DNA from: a bacterium | GTDB taxonomy: Bacteria > Hydrogenedentota > Hydrogenedentia > Hydrogenedentiales > SLHB01 | Direction: 5' to 3' | DNA length: 15,616 bases | Assembly: GCA_024231375.1 (NCBI GenBank) | Contig: JAAEQP010001658.1 | Coordinates: 1 to 15,616, forward strand | Shown here: positions 7,744-13,653 of the stretch, piece after piece | How positions within the stretch are numbered: the first letter of the stretch is position 1 | How the letters are laid out: each line of letters opens with the position of its first letter | The notes under the pieces: generated by a model | The model's database searches: none | Told to the model about the DNA's origin: nothing | Seen by the model: the letters and a program-made list of their open reading frames with translations, nothing else | Position numbers and translations under genes: made by a program

Positions 7744-9030
7744 ATGCCGGTTGAAGCGATTGTGGGTGCGAACTGGGGCGACGAGGGCAAAGGCAAGATG
7801 ACCGACCTGCTCGCGGGCGAGGCGGACTACGTGGTCCGGTTCCAGGGTGGGCGCAACGCGGGACACACCATCATCAACGCCTTCGGGAAATTTGCGCTCC
7901 ACCTGCTGCCGTCGGGCGTGTTCTGTCCGGACGTGGTGAATGTCCTCGGGCCCGGCGTGGCCGTGGACGTGGCGGCATTGGTCAGTGAACTGGACGACGT
8001 GTGCGGACGGGGCGTGCCGGAACCGACACTCCGCGTATCCGACCGGGCGCAGGTCGTGATGCCGTACCACGTGCTGTTCGACCAGTGCGAAGAGGAGCGG
8101 CTGGCCAAGGCCGCCTTCGGATCGACCAAAGCCGGCATCGCGCCCTTCTACGCAGACAAGTACGCCAAGGTGGGCGTGCAGGTGGCCGACCTGTTCGACG
8201 AGGCGCGGCTCCGCGACCGGGTGGCGCGTGCGCTCACGCCGCGCAACGTGCTCCTGGAGCACCTGTACGGCCGTGAGCCACTGTCCGTTGACGCGGTCGT
8301 CGCAGAGGTACTGCCCGCGGCGGAACGGTTGCGTCCGTACGTGTGCGACACCACCGCCCTGTTTCACCAAGCCCTGTCCGCGGGGCAGCGCGTGCTGTTG
8401 GAAGGGCAACTGGGCGCCCTACGCGACCCGGACCACGGGATCTATCCGTACTCGACCTCGTCGTCGCCCCTGGCGGGTTTTGGGGCTGTCGGCGCAGGCG
8501 TTCCGCCGAGCGCCATCACAAGAGTCGTGGCCGTGGCGAAGGCCTATTCAAGCTGTGTGGGCGCGGGCCCCTTCGTGACGGAGATCGAGGGCAAGGCGGG
8601 CGATACCTTGCGCGACCGAGGAGGCGACAAGGGCGAGTACGGCGCCACCACGGGCCGGCCCCGGCGAATGGGCTGGTTCGACGCCGTGGCGACGCGCTAC
8701 GGTTGCCGCGTCCAGGGCGCGACGGAAGTGGCCCTCAGTCTGCTCGACGTCTTGGGGTACCTGGACGAGATCCCCCTGTGTACGGCCTACGACGTGGACG
8801 GCGAGCGAACGGCCGAGTTCCCTGCGTCCGCGCGGCTAGACCGTGCCACGCCGGTGTATGAAACGCTGCCGGGGTGGAACTGCGACATCCGCGAGGCGCG
8901 GCGGTTCGAGGATCTGCCTGAGGCCGCACAGCGCTACGTGGTCCGGGTCGAGGAGTTGGTGGAGGTACCCGTGGCGTGGATATCTGTGGGCCCCCACCGG
9001 GATGCCATCATCCGTCGCGACGCCCCGTAG
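7744..9030 (+). CDS. purA: Adenylosuccinate synthetase
   Basis: 428 residues, the full family length. PurA joins IMP and aspartate using GTP to make adenylosuccinate, the first committed step from IMP to AMP, in the cytosol. The N-terminus has the GTP-binding/catalytic loop GANWGDEGKGK (8-18, catalytic D13) and GGRNAGHT (35-42, H41). Later come GSTKAGIAP, EGQLGALRDPDHG, YPYSTSSS and the C-terminal WISVGPHRD. Where most bacterial PurA have EGAQG, this one has EGQLGALRDPDHG, a variant I associate with Clostridia-type enzymes, so it is probably functional rather than degenerate. An upstream in-frame start at 7669 is rejected: the ATG at 7744 has GAAGGA seven bases before it and begins exactly at the first beta strand. 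It stands alone, diverging from a LysR regulator, with no other purine gene nearby. Confidence 0.96.
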   Translation: MPVEAIVGANWGDEGKGKMTDLLAGEADYVVRFQGGRNAGHTIINAFGKFALHLLPSGVFCPDVVNVLGPGVAVDVAALVSELDDVCGRGVPEPTLRVSDRAQVVMPYHVLFDQCEEERLAKAAFGSTKAGIAPFYADKYAKVGVQVADLFDEARLRDRVARALTPRNVLLEHLYGREPLSVDAVVAEVLPAAERLRPYVCDTTALFHQALSAGQRVLLEGQLGALRDPDHGIYPYSTSSSPLAGFGAVGAGVPPSAITRVVAVAKAYSSCVGAGPFVTEIEGKAGDTLRDRGGDKGEYGATTGRPRRMGWFDAVATRYGCRVQGATEVALSLLDVLGYLDEIPLCTAYDVDGERTAEFPASARLDRATPVYETLPGWNCDIREARRFEDLPEAAQRYVVRVEELVEVPVAWISVGPHRDAIIRRDAP

Positions 9031-9343
9031 GGCCTCGAGAGTGTGAGTAGAACGCCATTCAAAGAGGTCGCGCCCGCATAATCTATTACAAGACACAGAG
9101 ATACGGGCGAATACCGTCAAGCGATGGTTCTTCTTGAACTGCGCACTGCAATCCCGGAATAAATCGCGTAGTCCGCATCGGAGTATTGAAATCCGGGTTC
9201 TTCACAAATTCTACATGTTTTCGTCCCCCATTCGTCATACATTGTGGGCGACAATACAGGTGTCATTGGTTGCCAGACTGAATAGGCGCAGGAGGGCACT
9301 CAAGAGGTTTTCCTAGACGGCTGCTCGGAACAAGCCACACTTA

Positions 9344-9420
9344 GAGGTTGGTGTCCCCCCCACCAACCTCCCACGACCTGCCCGGTCTCTTCCCCCCCGG
9401 AGACCGGGCGTCTTCTTTTC
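9344..9420 (+). ncRNA. Candidate small RNA or 3'UTR element: twin C-loop hairpins
   Basis: Hairpin 1 pairs GAGGTTGGTG (9344-9353) with CACCAACCTC (9361-9370) around loop TCCCCCC. Hairpin 2 pairs GCCCGGTCTC (9380-9389) with GAGACCGGGC (9400-9409) around loop TTCCCCCCCG and ends in a T-rich stretch. Two perfect 10-bp stems, ten bases apart, both presenting a C-run in the loop, resemble the unpaired C-rich loops of several small regulatory RNAs. I found no convincing promoter close by, so it could equally be the end of a 380-base purA 3'UTR. Confidence 0.35.
9380..9420 (+). terminator. Rho-independent terminator (purA side)
   Basis: A perfect 10-bp stem GCCCGGTCTC/GAGACCGGGC with a C-rich loop is followed by TCTTCTTTTC on the plus strand. 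The minus-strand side has no T-run, so it works rightward. It is the first clear terminator after purA, 350 bases past the stop. Confidence 0.75.
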
Positions 9421-9485
9421 AGGGGGCGACTCCAGGCCGTGTGCTCTCGCCCTTCACTCAATCGGAATTGTGGAAGACAATGGGA

Positions 9486-9520
9486 GGGACCGCGAACGCC
9501 GATTTGGCTTCCGCGGTCCC
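9486..9520 (-). terminator. Hairpin downstream of flagellin gene 1, probable terminator
   Basis: GGGACCGCG (9486-9494) pairs with CGCGGTCCC (9512-9520), and a 3-bp GCC/GGC stem sits inside. It lies 50 bases past the flagellin stop in the direction of transcription. The T-content after it is modest (TCCCATTGTCTTCC), so it may protect the mRNA 3' end or be an imperfect terminator. A smaller hairpin, CTGCCC/GGGCAG, lies at 9543-9563. Confidence 0.45.
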
Positions 9521-9569
9521 CTGATCCGAATCGCTAATGGAAGGCCCTGCCCGAGGGCAGGCCGCCCGC

Positions 9570-10388
9570 CTAGCCGCCGAGAAGCTGGAGGGCCGTCTGC
9601 GGCACGACGTTGGATTGGGCCAGCACGGCGGTACCGGAACTGACCAGAATCTGATTCCGAGTGAAATCGATGGTTTCGCGCGCGATGTCTGCATCGCGGA
9701 TGTAGCTTTCGGACGCCGACGAATTCTCTTCGGCGATGGCCAGCGTGCTGATGGTGAACTCGAGCCGGTTCTGATAGGCACCAAACGTACTCCGCAAGGA
9801 CGTGACACTGCGTAGCGCGTTGTCGATGGTGCTCAGCGCAGAGACCGCCGCCTGGACGTTCGAGATGGTCACCTGGCTGACGACCAAGTCACTCGTGTTG
9901 GCGCCGGCGACCTGGATCGCGAGGGTTTGACCCGCCTGCGAACCGGCCTGAAGCGTCACCACCTGCGTTGCGCTCAGAACGCGTAGCCCGTTGAACTCGG
10001 TATCGAACGCAATGTCGTCGATCTGGTCCAGAAGCTGCTGCACTTCGAGGTCGAGCGAAGCCCGGTTGGTGTCGCTCATCGTGCCGTTCGCGGCTTGCAC
10101 CGCCAACTCACGCACGCGTTGCAGCATGTTGGTGGTGGTCTCCAGGGCGCCTTCAGCCGTTTGGATGAGACTGATGCCATCCTGGCAATTGCGCTGCGCA
10201 ACCTGAGATCCCCGGATGAGGGTGCGGAAGGCTTCGGAAATGGCCAAACCCGCGGCATCGTCCGATGCCCGGTTGATCCGATACCCGCTCGACAGACGTT
10301 CGAGGCTTTTGTTGAGGGCGGTGGTGGAACGCCGCAAGACGCGGGTAGCGTTTAGCGCGGCCACATTGGTGTTGATGCGTAGTCCCAT
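9570..10388 (-). CDS. fliC: Flagellin 1
   Basis: A 272-residue minimal flagellin, the secreted subunit of the flagellar filament. The N-terminal D0/D1 region shows the family pattern MGLRINTNVAALNA, then SLERLSSGYRINRASDDAAG (29-48) and QTAEGALETTTNMLQRVREL (76-95). The C-terminal region has SASESYIRDADIARE (224-238) and ends in a helix with final LLGG. The centre (about 140-175) is short, so there is no D2/D3 domain. Cys68 is unusual, replacing the Ala of the common RNANDGIS block. GGAGGA lies eight bases before the ATG, and the sigma-28-type promoter at 10454-10499 drives it, so expression should come late in flagellar assembly. A glycosyltransferase gene lies immediately upstream and a second flagellin gene 2.4 kb away. 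Paralogue numbering is arbitrary. Confidence 0.97.
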   Translation of the reverse strand: MGLRINTNVAALNATRVLRRSTTALNKSLERLSSGYRINRASDDAAGLAISEAFRTLIRGSQVAQRNCQDGISLIQTAEGALETTTNMLQRVRELAVQAANGTMSDTNRASLDLEVQQLLDQIDDIAFDTEFNGLRVLSATQVVTLQAGSQAGQTLAIQVAGANTSDLVVSQVTISNVQAAVSALSTIDNALRSVTSLRSTFGAYQNRLEFTISTLAIAEENSSASESYIRDADIARETIDFTRNQILVSSGTAVLAQSNVVPQTALQLLGG

Positions 10389-10453
10389 GACAAGTATCCT
10401 CCGTGATGACTACAGCCTTTGCATCCATGCATTGGCTTTGGCGTGCCGCGTTT

Positions 10454-10499
10454 TTATCGGCTCTGGTGGATCTATCGGCACGGGACGGACAAATCTTTA
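10454..10499 (-). promoter_or_regulatory. Sigma-28-type (FliA/SigD) promoter of flagellin gene 1
   Basis: On the minus strand TAAA (10499-10496), 16 bases, then GCCGATAG (10479-10472) match the flagellar sigma factor consensus TAAA-N15-GCCGATAA with one extra spacer base. A second, perfect GCCGATAA -10 lies 18 bp downstream (10461-10454), without a good TAAA. The ATG is 65-85 bases away with GGAGGA (10402-10397) before it. Confidence 0.72.
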
Positions 10500-10532
10500 G
10501 GCGGGCAAGGAAGGCAGGGTGAAGCGTAAGGG

Positions 10533-11942
10533 CTAGCCACCGTTCGTGTCGTTCGACACTTTCTCGAGATTGCTCCGGGCGCCACGGTGTCCGGGGTCCT
10601 GGACCAAACACTGCTCGAACGCCGTACGCGCCCGCCCGTGGTCCCCTTCCTTGAAGAAGACAACGCCCAGGTTGTTGTAGGCGGCGGCCAACCCCTGCTC
10701 GCCGGCGGTTCGGAAGTGGTTCTTGGCCTCTTCGTACAGGTTGTCGTAGAAGAACAACTCCCCGACCGCATTGTGCAGGTCCGGCAACCGGGTATCGCCG
10801 CCCAGGATCCCCAGCAGCACATCGCGCGCGTCGGTGCGACGTTCCAACCGAAGCATCTGATGCACGAACAGCCGCAGGCACTCCCGCGATCGCGGGCTGG
10901 CGGTCAGGGCCGCTCGTGAAGCCGCCGCCGACTCCTCAAGGCGGCCCGCTCCCTCCAGCGCCGCGCTGAGATACCGCTGTCCGTCCGTCCAGGCGGGATC
11001 CAGATTCAGGGCGCGCTCGAAGCACTCCACCGCGTTCTGCCATTCCTTCTCGTCGCAATGGACCACGCCCAGATTGCGCCAGGCTTCGGCCAACGTCGGA
11101 TCGAGCTCCAGCGCGATGGTCAACGACTGCTTGGCTTCCTCGTTCCGTTTCAGCAGGTGGAGCATGCCGCCCAGTTCCTTGAGAATCTGGGGACTGGAGG
11201 GCGCCAGGCGGAGGGCCTCGCGGTACGCGCCGGCCGCGTTCGCATAGTCGCCGACCTCGGCGTATTGGTTGCCCAACTCCAGGAACGCCTTGGGGTCGTT
11301 CGGGTCGGCCACGGTCTTTTCATGACCCAGCTTCAGGTAGTGTTCCTGCTTCTTGCGCAACTCGTCCGCGCTCTTCAACAACGCGTAATGATGCACGGGC
11401 ACGTCGGAATCGAGGATGCGGACCCCGGCACGCTCCAACGAAGCGTTGACCAGTTCATGCACTTTGCCCTCGAACCGGGCGCCCCGGCCATTGGGGAAGA
11501 ACCGCACTTTCGTGCTTGGGTACCAGCCGGCGAATCCCCGTGCTTGGGGATCGCCAGGATCGCACGCGTGAAATCCGTCCACGTTGGTGGCGTTGGTGTA
11601 GTTGCGTGTGGTGATACGGTAGCAACAGTCCTGAGGGCCGCGGCTCATGGCCTTCAGCTTGGGCAGGTCCTCTTCGGCGATCCGCTCGTCCGCGTCCAGC
11701 ACGAGAATCCAGTCCTTCTCGCACAGCCGCAACGATTCGTTGCGGGCGGCCGCGAAGTCGTCGCACCACAGGAACACGCTGAGTCGCGCCTCAAACTCGC
11801 GCGCAATCTGGAGCGTCGTGTCCCGCGATCCCGTGTCAACGATGCAAATCTCGTCAACCGCATCCCGCACAGCCGTCAGGCATTCGCCGAGCTGTCCGGC
11901 TTCGTCCTTCACAATCATGGCCAATGAGATCGACGAGGGCAC
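10533..11942 (-). CDS. GT2 glycosyltransferase fused to TPR repeats, likely flagellin-modifying
   Basis: 469 residues starting with GTG, two bases after the upstream TAG. The N-terminal GT-A fold (about 3-190) begins SLAMIVKDE, has VDTGSRDTT (35-43), the metal/nucleotide-sugar motif DAD in VLDADE (81-86) and a late GKVHELV typical of SunS-like family 2 enzymes. From about 218 to 465 there are TPR units (for example AFLELGNQYAEVGDYANAA and AWRNLGVVHCDEKEWQNAVE), the usual protein-acceptor module. There is no membrane segment, so it is cytosolic. GT2-TPR proteins glycosylate proteins or peptides. The location between two flagellin genes, just upstream of one, makes flagellin the likely acceptor; that is inference. 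The gene appears to share the promoter at 12348-12376 with the small gene before it. Confidence 0.93.
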   Translation of the reverse strand: MPSSISLAMIVKDEAGQLGECLTAVRDAVDEICIVDTGSRDTTLQIAREFEARLSVFLWCDDFAAARNESLRLCEKDWILVLDADERIAEEDLPKLKAMSRGPQDCCYRITTRNYTNATNVDGFHACDPGDPQARGFAGWYPSTKVRFFPNGRGARFEGKVHELVNASLERAGVRILDSDVPVHHYALLKSADELRKKQEHYLKLGHEKTVADPNDPKAFLELGNQYAEVGDYANAAGAYREALRLAPSSPQILKELGGMLHLLKRNEEAKQSLTIALELDPTLAEAWRNLGVVHCDEKEWQNAVECFERALNLDPAWTDGQRYLSAALEGAGRLEESAAASRAALTASPRSRECLRLFVHQMLRLERRTDARDVLLGILGGDTRLPDLHNAVGELFFYDNLYEEAKNHFRTAGEQGLAAAYNNLGVVFFKEGDHGRARTAFEQCLVQDPGHRGARSNLEKVSNDTNGG

Positions 11943-11944
11943 AG

Positions 11945-12238
11945 CTATTCCTCACAGCCCTGCTTCGACGATACGGGCTCGCGCCCGCCGCCGGGTGGTG
12001 TCTGTTCGGGGCCGTCGGGTTCGTCGCCATCGAGCCGCTTCACCACGCCTGCCGCCAGCAAGGCTTCGTACGTCTCCTTGTCCACGGTGTCTCCGCTGGT
12101 GATCAGACGAACCAATCCCTTGTGGGACAGTCCGAATTGGCGGATCTGTTTGCCGCGGCGGGCCATCACGCTGCCCTTCAACATCGACTCGAAGGTGATG
12201 TGATAGAAGGCGGGGTTACCCGGCTCGCCGTCCGACAT
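11945..12238 (-). CDS. Small protein of unknown function
   Basis: 97 residues from ATG 12238; I do not recognise a family. A central conserved-looking block (about residues 10-68) contains FYHITFESMLKGSVMARRG, RQFGLSHKGLVRLITSGD and VDKETYEALLAAGVVK, then a Pro/Gly/Asp-rich, probably disordered tail. There is no signal peptide or membrane segment. The frame stays open to a GTG at 12289, adding 17 basic residues (RKRKK). That stretch has poorer GC at third positions than the rest, so I prefer the ATG, but neither start has a clear ribosome binding site. The stop lies two bases before the GTG of the glycosyltransferase gene, so the two are translationally linked. A role as partner or regulator of that enzyme or of the flagellins is possible but not shown. 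Confidence 0.72.
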   Translation of the reverse strand: MSDGEPGNPAFYHITFESMLKGSVMARRGKQIRQFGLSHKGLVRLITSGDTVDKETYEALLAAGVVKRLDGDEPDGPEQTPPGGGREPVSSKQGCEE

Positions 12239-12347
12239 TGATCGGACGTTAGCCGGGATCCCGTGTTTCTTCCGTTTTCGAAACAGCACCGTTCTGTGGC
12301 CAATCCGTTGCTACGCGGCTATTGCAGGTGTTGCGCCGCACTTGACG

Positions 12348-12376
12348 ATTCTACCACGTGACCCCCTGGGCCACAA
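12348..12376 (-). promoter_or_regulatory. Candidate sigma-70-like promoter for small gene and glycosyltransferase
   Basis: On the minus strand TTGTGG (12376-12371), 17 bases and TAGAAT (12353-12348). The -10 matches 5/6 and the -35 3/6. It lies just past the T-run of the tRNA terminator, so the two transcription units are insulated. The start would be near 12341. Confidence 0.5.
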
Positions 12377-12383
12377 TGGAGCG

Positions 12384-12433
12384 AAAAAAACCCTTTGAAA
12401 CCAACGACGGACTCCCGCGCTGGTCCCAAAGGG
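12384..12433 (-). terminator. Rho-independent terminator of tRNA-Ser
   Basis: Minus-strand CCCTTTGGGACCAGC pairs with GTTGGTTTCAAAGGG, allowing G-U pairs, for about 15 bp. Seven T follow directly (12390-12384). It starts 12 bases after the tRNA CCA end. Confidence 0.85.
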
Positions 12434-12444
12434 ATGTCACCAGA

Positions 12445-12534
12445 TGGCGGAGAGACCGGGATTCGAACCCGGGGTACGGTTTCCCGTACAACGCCTTAGC
12501 AGGGCGCCACCTTCAGCCACTCGGTCACCTCTCC
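12445..12534 (-). tRNA. trnS: tRNA-Ser(GCU)
   Basis: 90 bases including an encoded CCA (12447-12445). Acceptor arm GGAGAGG pairs with TCTCTCC (one G-U). The anticodon loop is CTGCTAA with anticodon GCT, reading AGC/AGU. The long variable arm GTACGG-GAAA-CCGTAC marks a class II serine tRNA, and the T arm is CCGGG-TTCGAAT-CCCGG. It is transcribed leftward as its own unit with a strong terminator. Confidence 0.97.
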
Positions 12535-12541
12535 GTTGGTA

Positions 12542-12571
12542 AGTCTAGCACTTGTGGGGGGATTCGTGCAA
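12542..12571 (-). promoter_or_regulatory. Candidate promoter of tRNA-Ser
   Basis: On the minus strand TTGCAC (12571-12566), 18 bases, then TAGACT (12547-12542), seven bases before the first tRNA base. The -10 hexamer is identical to that of the flagellin gene 2 promoter. The match to consensus is modest. Confidence 0.35.
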
Positions 12572-12623
12572 GGATAGCATTGCGCGACGCTTCTTCCGGT
12601 AGCGGCACAGCCCATAACGCGTT

Positions 12624-12681
12624 GTATGGAAATCGGTTAACGCGGCGCACGCGCGTCCCCCCCGCTATCCGGGTTCCATAC
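12624..12681. repeat. Inverted repeat GTATGGAA/TTCCATAC between tRNA and flagellin gene 2
   Basis: GTATGGAA (12624-12631) and its exact reverse complement TTCCATAC (12674-12681) are 42 bases apart, just upstream of the flagellin gene 2 -35 element. Flanking CGCG partly extends the symmetry. It could be a pair of operator half-sites or chance. Confidence 0.4.
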
Positions 12682-12695
12682 GCGCCTTCCACGTG

Positions 12696-12724
12696 TTGTC
12701 AAGGATTGAGACCTGTGGTAGACT
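12696..12724 (+). promoter_or_regulatory. Sigma-70-like promoter of flagellin gene 2
   Basis: TTGTCA (12696-12701, 5/6), 17 bases, TAGACT (12719-12724, 4/6). The predicted start near 12731 gives a 46-base leader. No GCCGATAA-type sigma-28 element is visible upstream of this gene. Confidence 0.6.
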
Positions 12725-12776
12725 CTAATGGTATGGGTACGGCCTTCAAACGTGGCGTCGCCCGGAGGGTAGCGTG

Positions 12777-13589
12777 ATGGGACTTCGGATCAACACAAAC
12801 ACGGCAGCGCTTGGGGCGCAACGTCAGACCCGCCAAACCTCCAATGCATTGCTCAAGGGGTTCGAGCGGCTCGCGAGCGGGCTCCGCATCAATCGCGCTG
12901 GCGACGATGCGTCCGGACTGGCCATTTCCGAGCGATTCCGCGGCCGCATCCGCCAGTTAAACGCCGAGGCCAGCAACCTCCAGTCAGGCGTCAACCTGGC
13001 CCAGACCGCTGAAGGCGGCCTTTCCGCGCAACAAGATCAAGTGCAGCGCGTGAGAGAACTTGCCGTACAGGCATCCAACGGTACCCTCAACGATGACCAG
13101 CGTGCCGCGATCAATCAGGAAGCCCAGCAGCTTCTCGAAGAGATCAACGCGACGGCCGAAAACACCGAGTTCAACGGTACCACACTGCTTGACGGTTCCG
13201 TGGCCAACGTTCCCGTCGGCACCGAGGGACAAGACCTCGACATCAACGTCAACGCATCGACCACGGCAAGCCTCGGCGTGAACGGAGTGGATCTCAGTAC
13301 CCAGGCCGGCGCCGAAAGCGCGCTGGGGGACTTGGACACGGCTCTGAATCGGATCGGCCAGAATCGCGCCAGCCTGGGCGCACAGCAGAACCGGTTCGAA
13401 CGCGCCATTCAGCAGCGCGAGATCTCCGTCGAGAACAACCAAGCGTCCGAATCCCAGATTCGCGATCTGGATGTGGCGCGGCAGGTCATGGACCAAACCC
13501 GAAACGGGATCCTGCTCCAGACCGGCTTGGCGGCGCTCACGCAGTCAAACCTGCAAGGCGAGACGGCCGCGCGGCTCTTGGGCGTCTAG
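12777..13589 (+). CDS. fliC: Flagellin 2
   Basis: 270 residues, a minimal filament flagellin. The N-terminal part shows MGLRINTNTAALGAQRQ, FERLASGLRINRAGDDASG and NLAQTAEGGLSAQQDQVQRV. The C-terminal part shows QASESQIRDLDVARQVM and ends SNLQGETAARLLGV. The centre (about 140-180) is short and Asn/Thr/Val-rich, so D2/D3 domains are missing. I chose the ATG at 12777 over the GTG at 12774 because GGAGGG ends seven bases before it and MGLRIN matches the paralogue. Unlike flagellin 1 it has no Cys and its promoter looks like sigma-70, so it may be made earlier or constitutively. The two proteins are clearly distinct in the middle of D1, so this is an old duplication. A perfect terminator follows 24 bases past the stop. 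Confidence 0.96.
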   Translation: MGLRINTNTAALGAQRQTRQTSNALLKGFERLASGLRINRAGDDASGLAISERFRGRIRQLNAEASNLQSGVNLAQTAEGGLSAQQDQVQRVRELAVQASNGTLNDDQRAAINQEAQQLLEEINATAENTEFNGTTLLDGSVANVPVGTEGQDLDINVNASTTASLGVNGVDLSTQAGAESALGDLDTALNRIGQNRASLGAQQNRFERAIQQREISVENNQASESQIRDLDVARQVMDQTRNGILLQTGLAALTQSNLQGETAARLLGV

Positions 13590-13612
13590 GGTAGGACAGA
13601 CACGCATTTCAC

Positions 13613-13644
13613 GGCGCGGGACTTGGGTCCCGCGCCTTCTCTGT
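13613..13644 (+). terminator. Rho-independent terminator of flagellin gene 2
   Basis: Perfect 10-bp stem GGCGCGGGAC/GTCCCGCGCC with loop TTGG, followed by TTCTCTGT. On the minus strand no T-run follows, so it favours the flagellin direction, though it may also end the convergent dehydrogenase transcript. Confidence 0.8.
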
Positions 13645-13653
13645 GCCCACCCG

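Larger units (their letters stand above)
9031..9569. other. Long intergenic region after purA with hairpins but no convincing gene
   Basis: 539 bases. The first part (about 9060-9300) is visibly less GC-rich than the flanking genes and has only short open frames without good starts, such as a 60-residue minus-strand frame at 9117-9299. These could be decayed coding sequence, but I recognise nothing. The second part holds the two C-loop hairpins (9344-9370 and 9380-9409), and two further hairpins (9486-9520, 9543-9563) downstream of flagellin gene 1. Confidence 0.6.

Noticed and set aside
9117..9299. 60-codon minus-strand open frame in the gap after purA
   Set aside because: No ribosome binding site, no recognisable domain, and atypical codon use; could be decayed sequence but not supportable as a gene.
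11058..11927. Plus-strand open frame of 289 codons opposite the glycosyltransferase
   Set aside because: Shadow of a conserved GT2-TPR gene; no ribosome binding site and no recognisable domain.
12384..12534. Integration site or mobile element at the tRNA-Ser gene
   Set aside because: The tRNA is complete with its own terminator; no integrase gene or partial tRNA duplicate is visible in the window.
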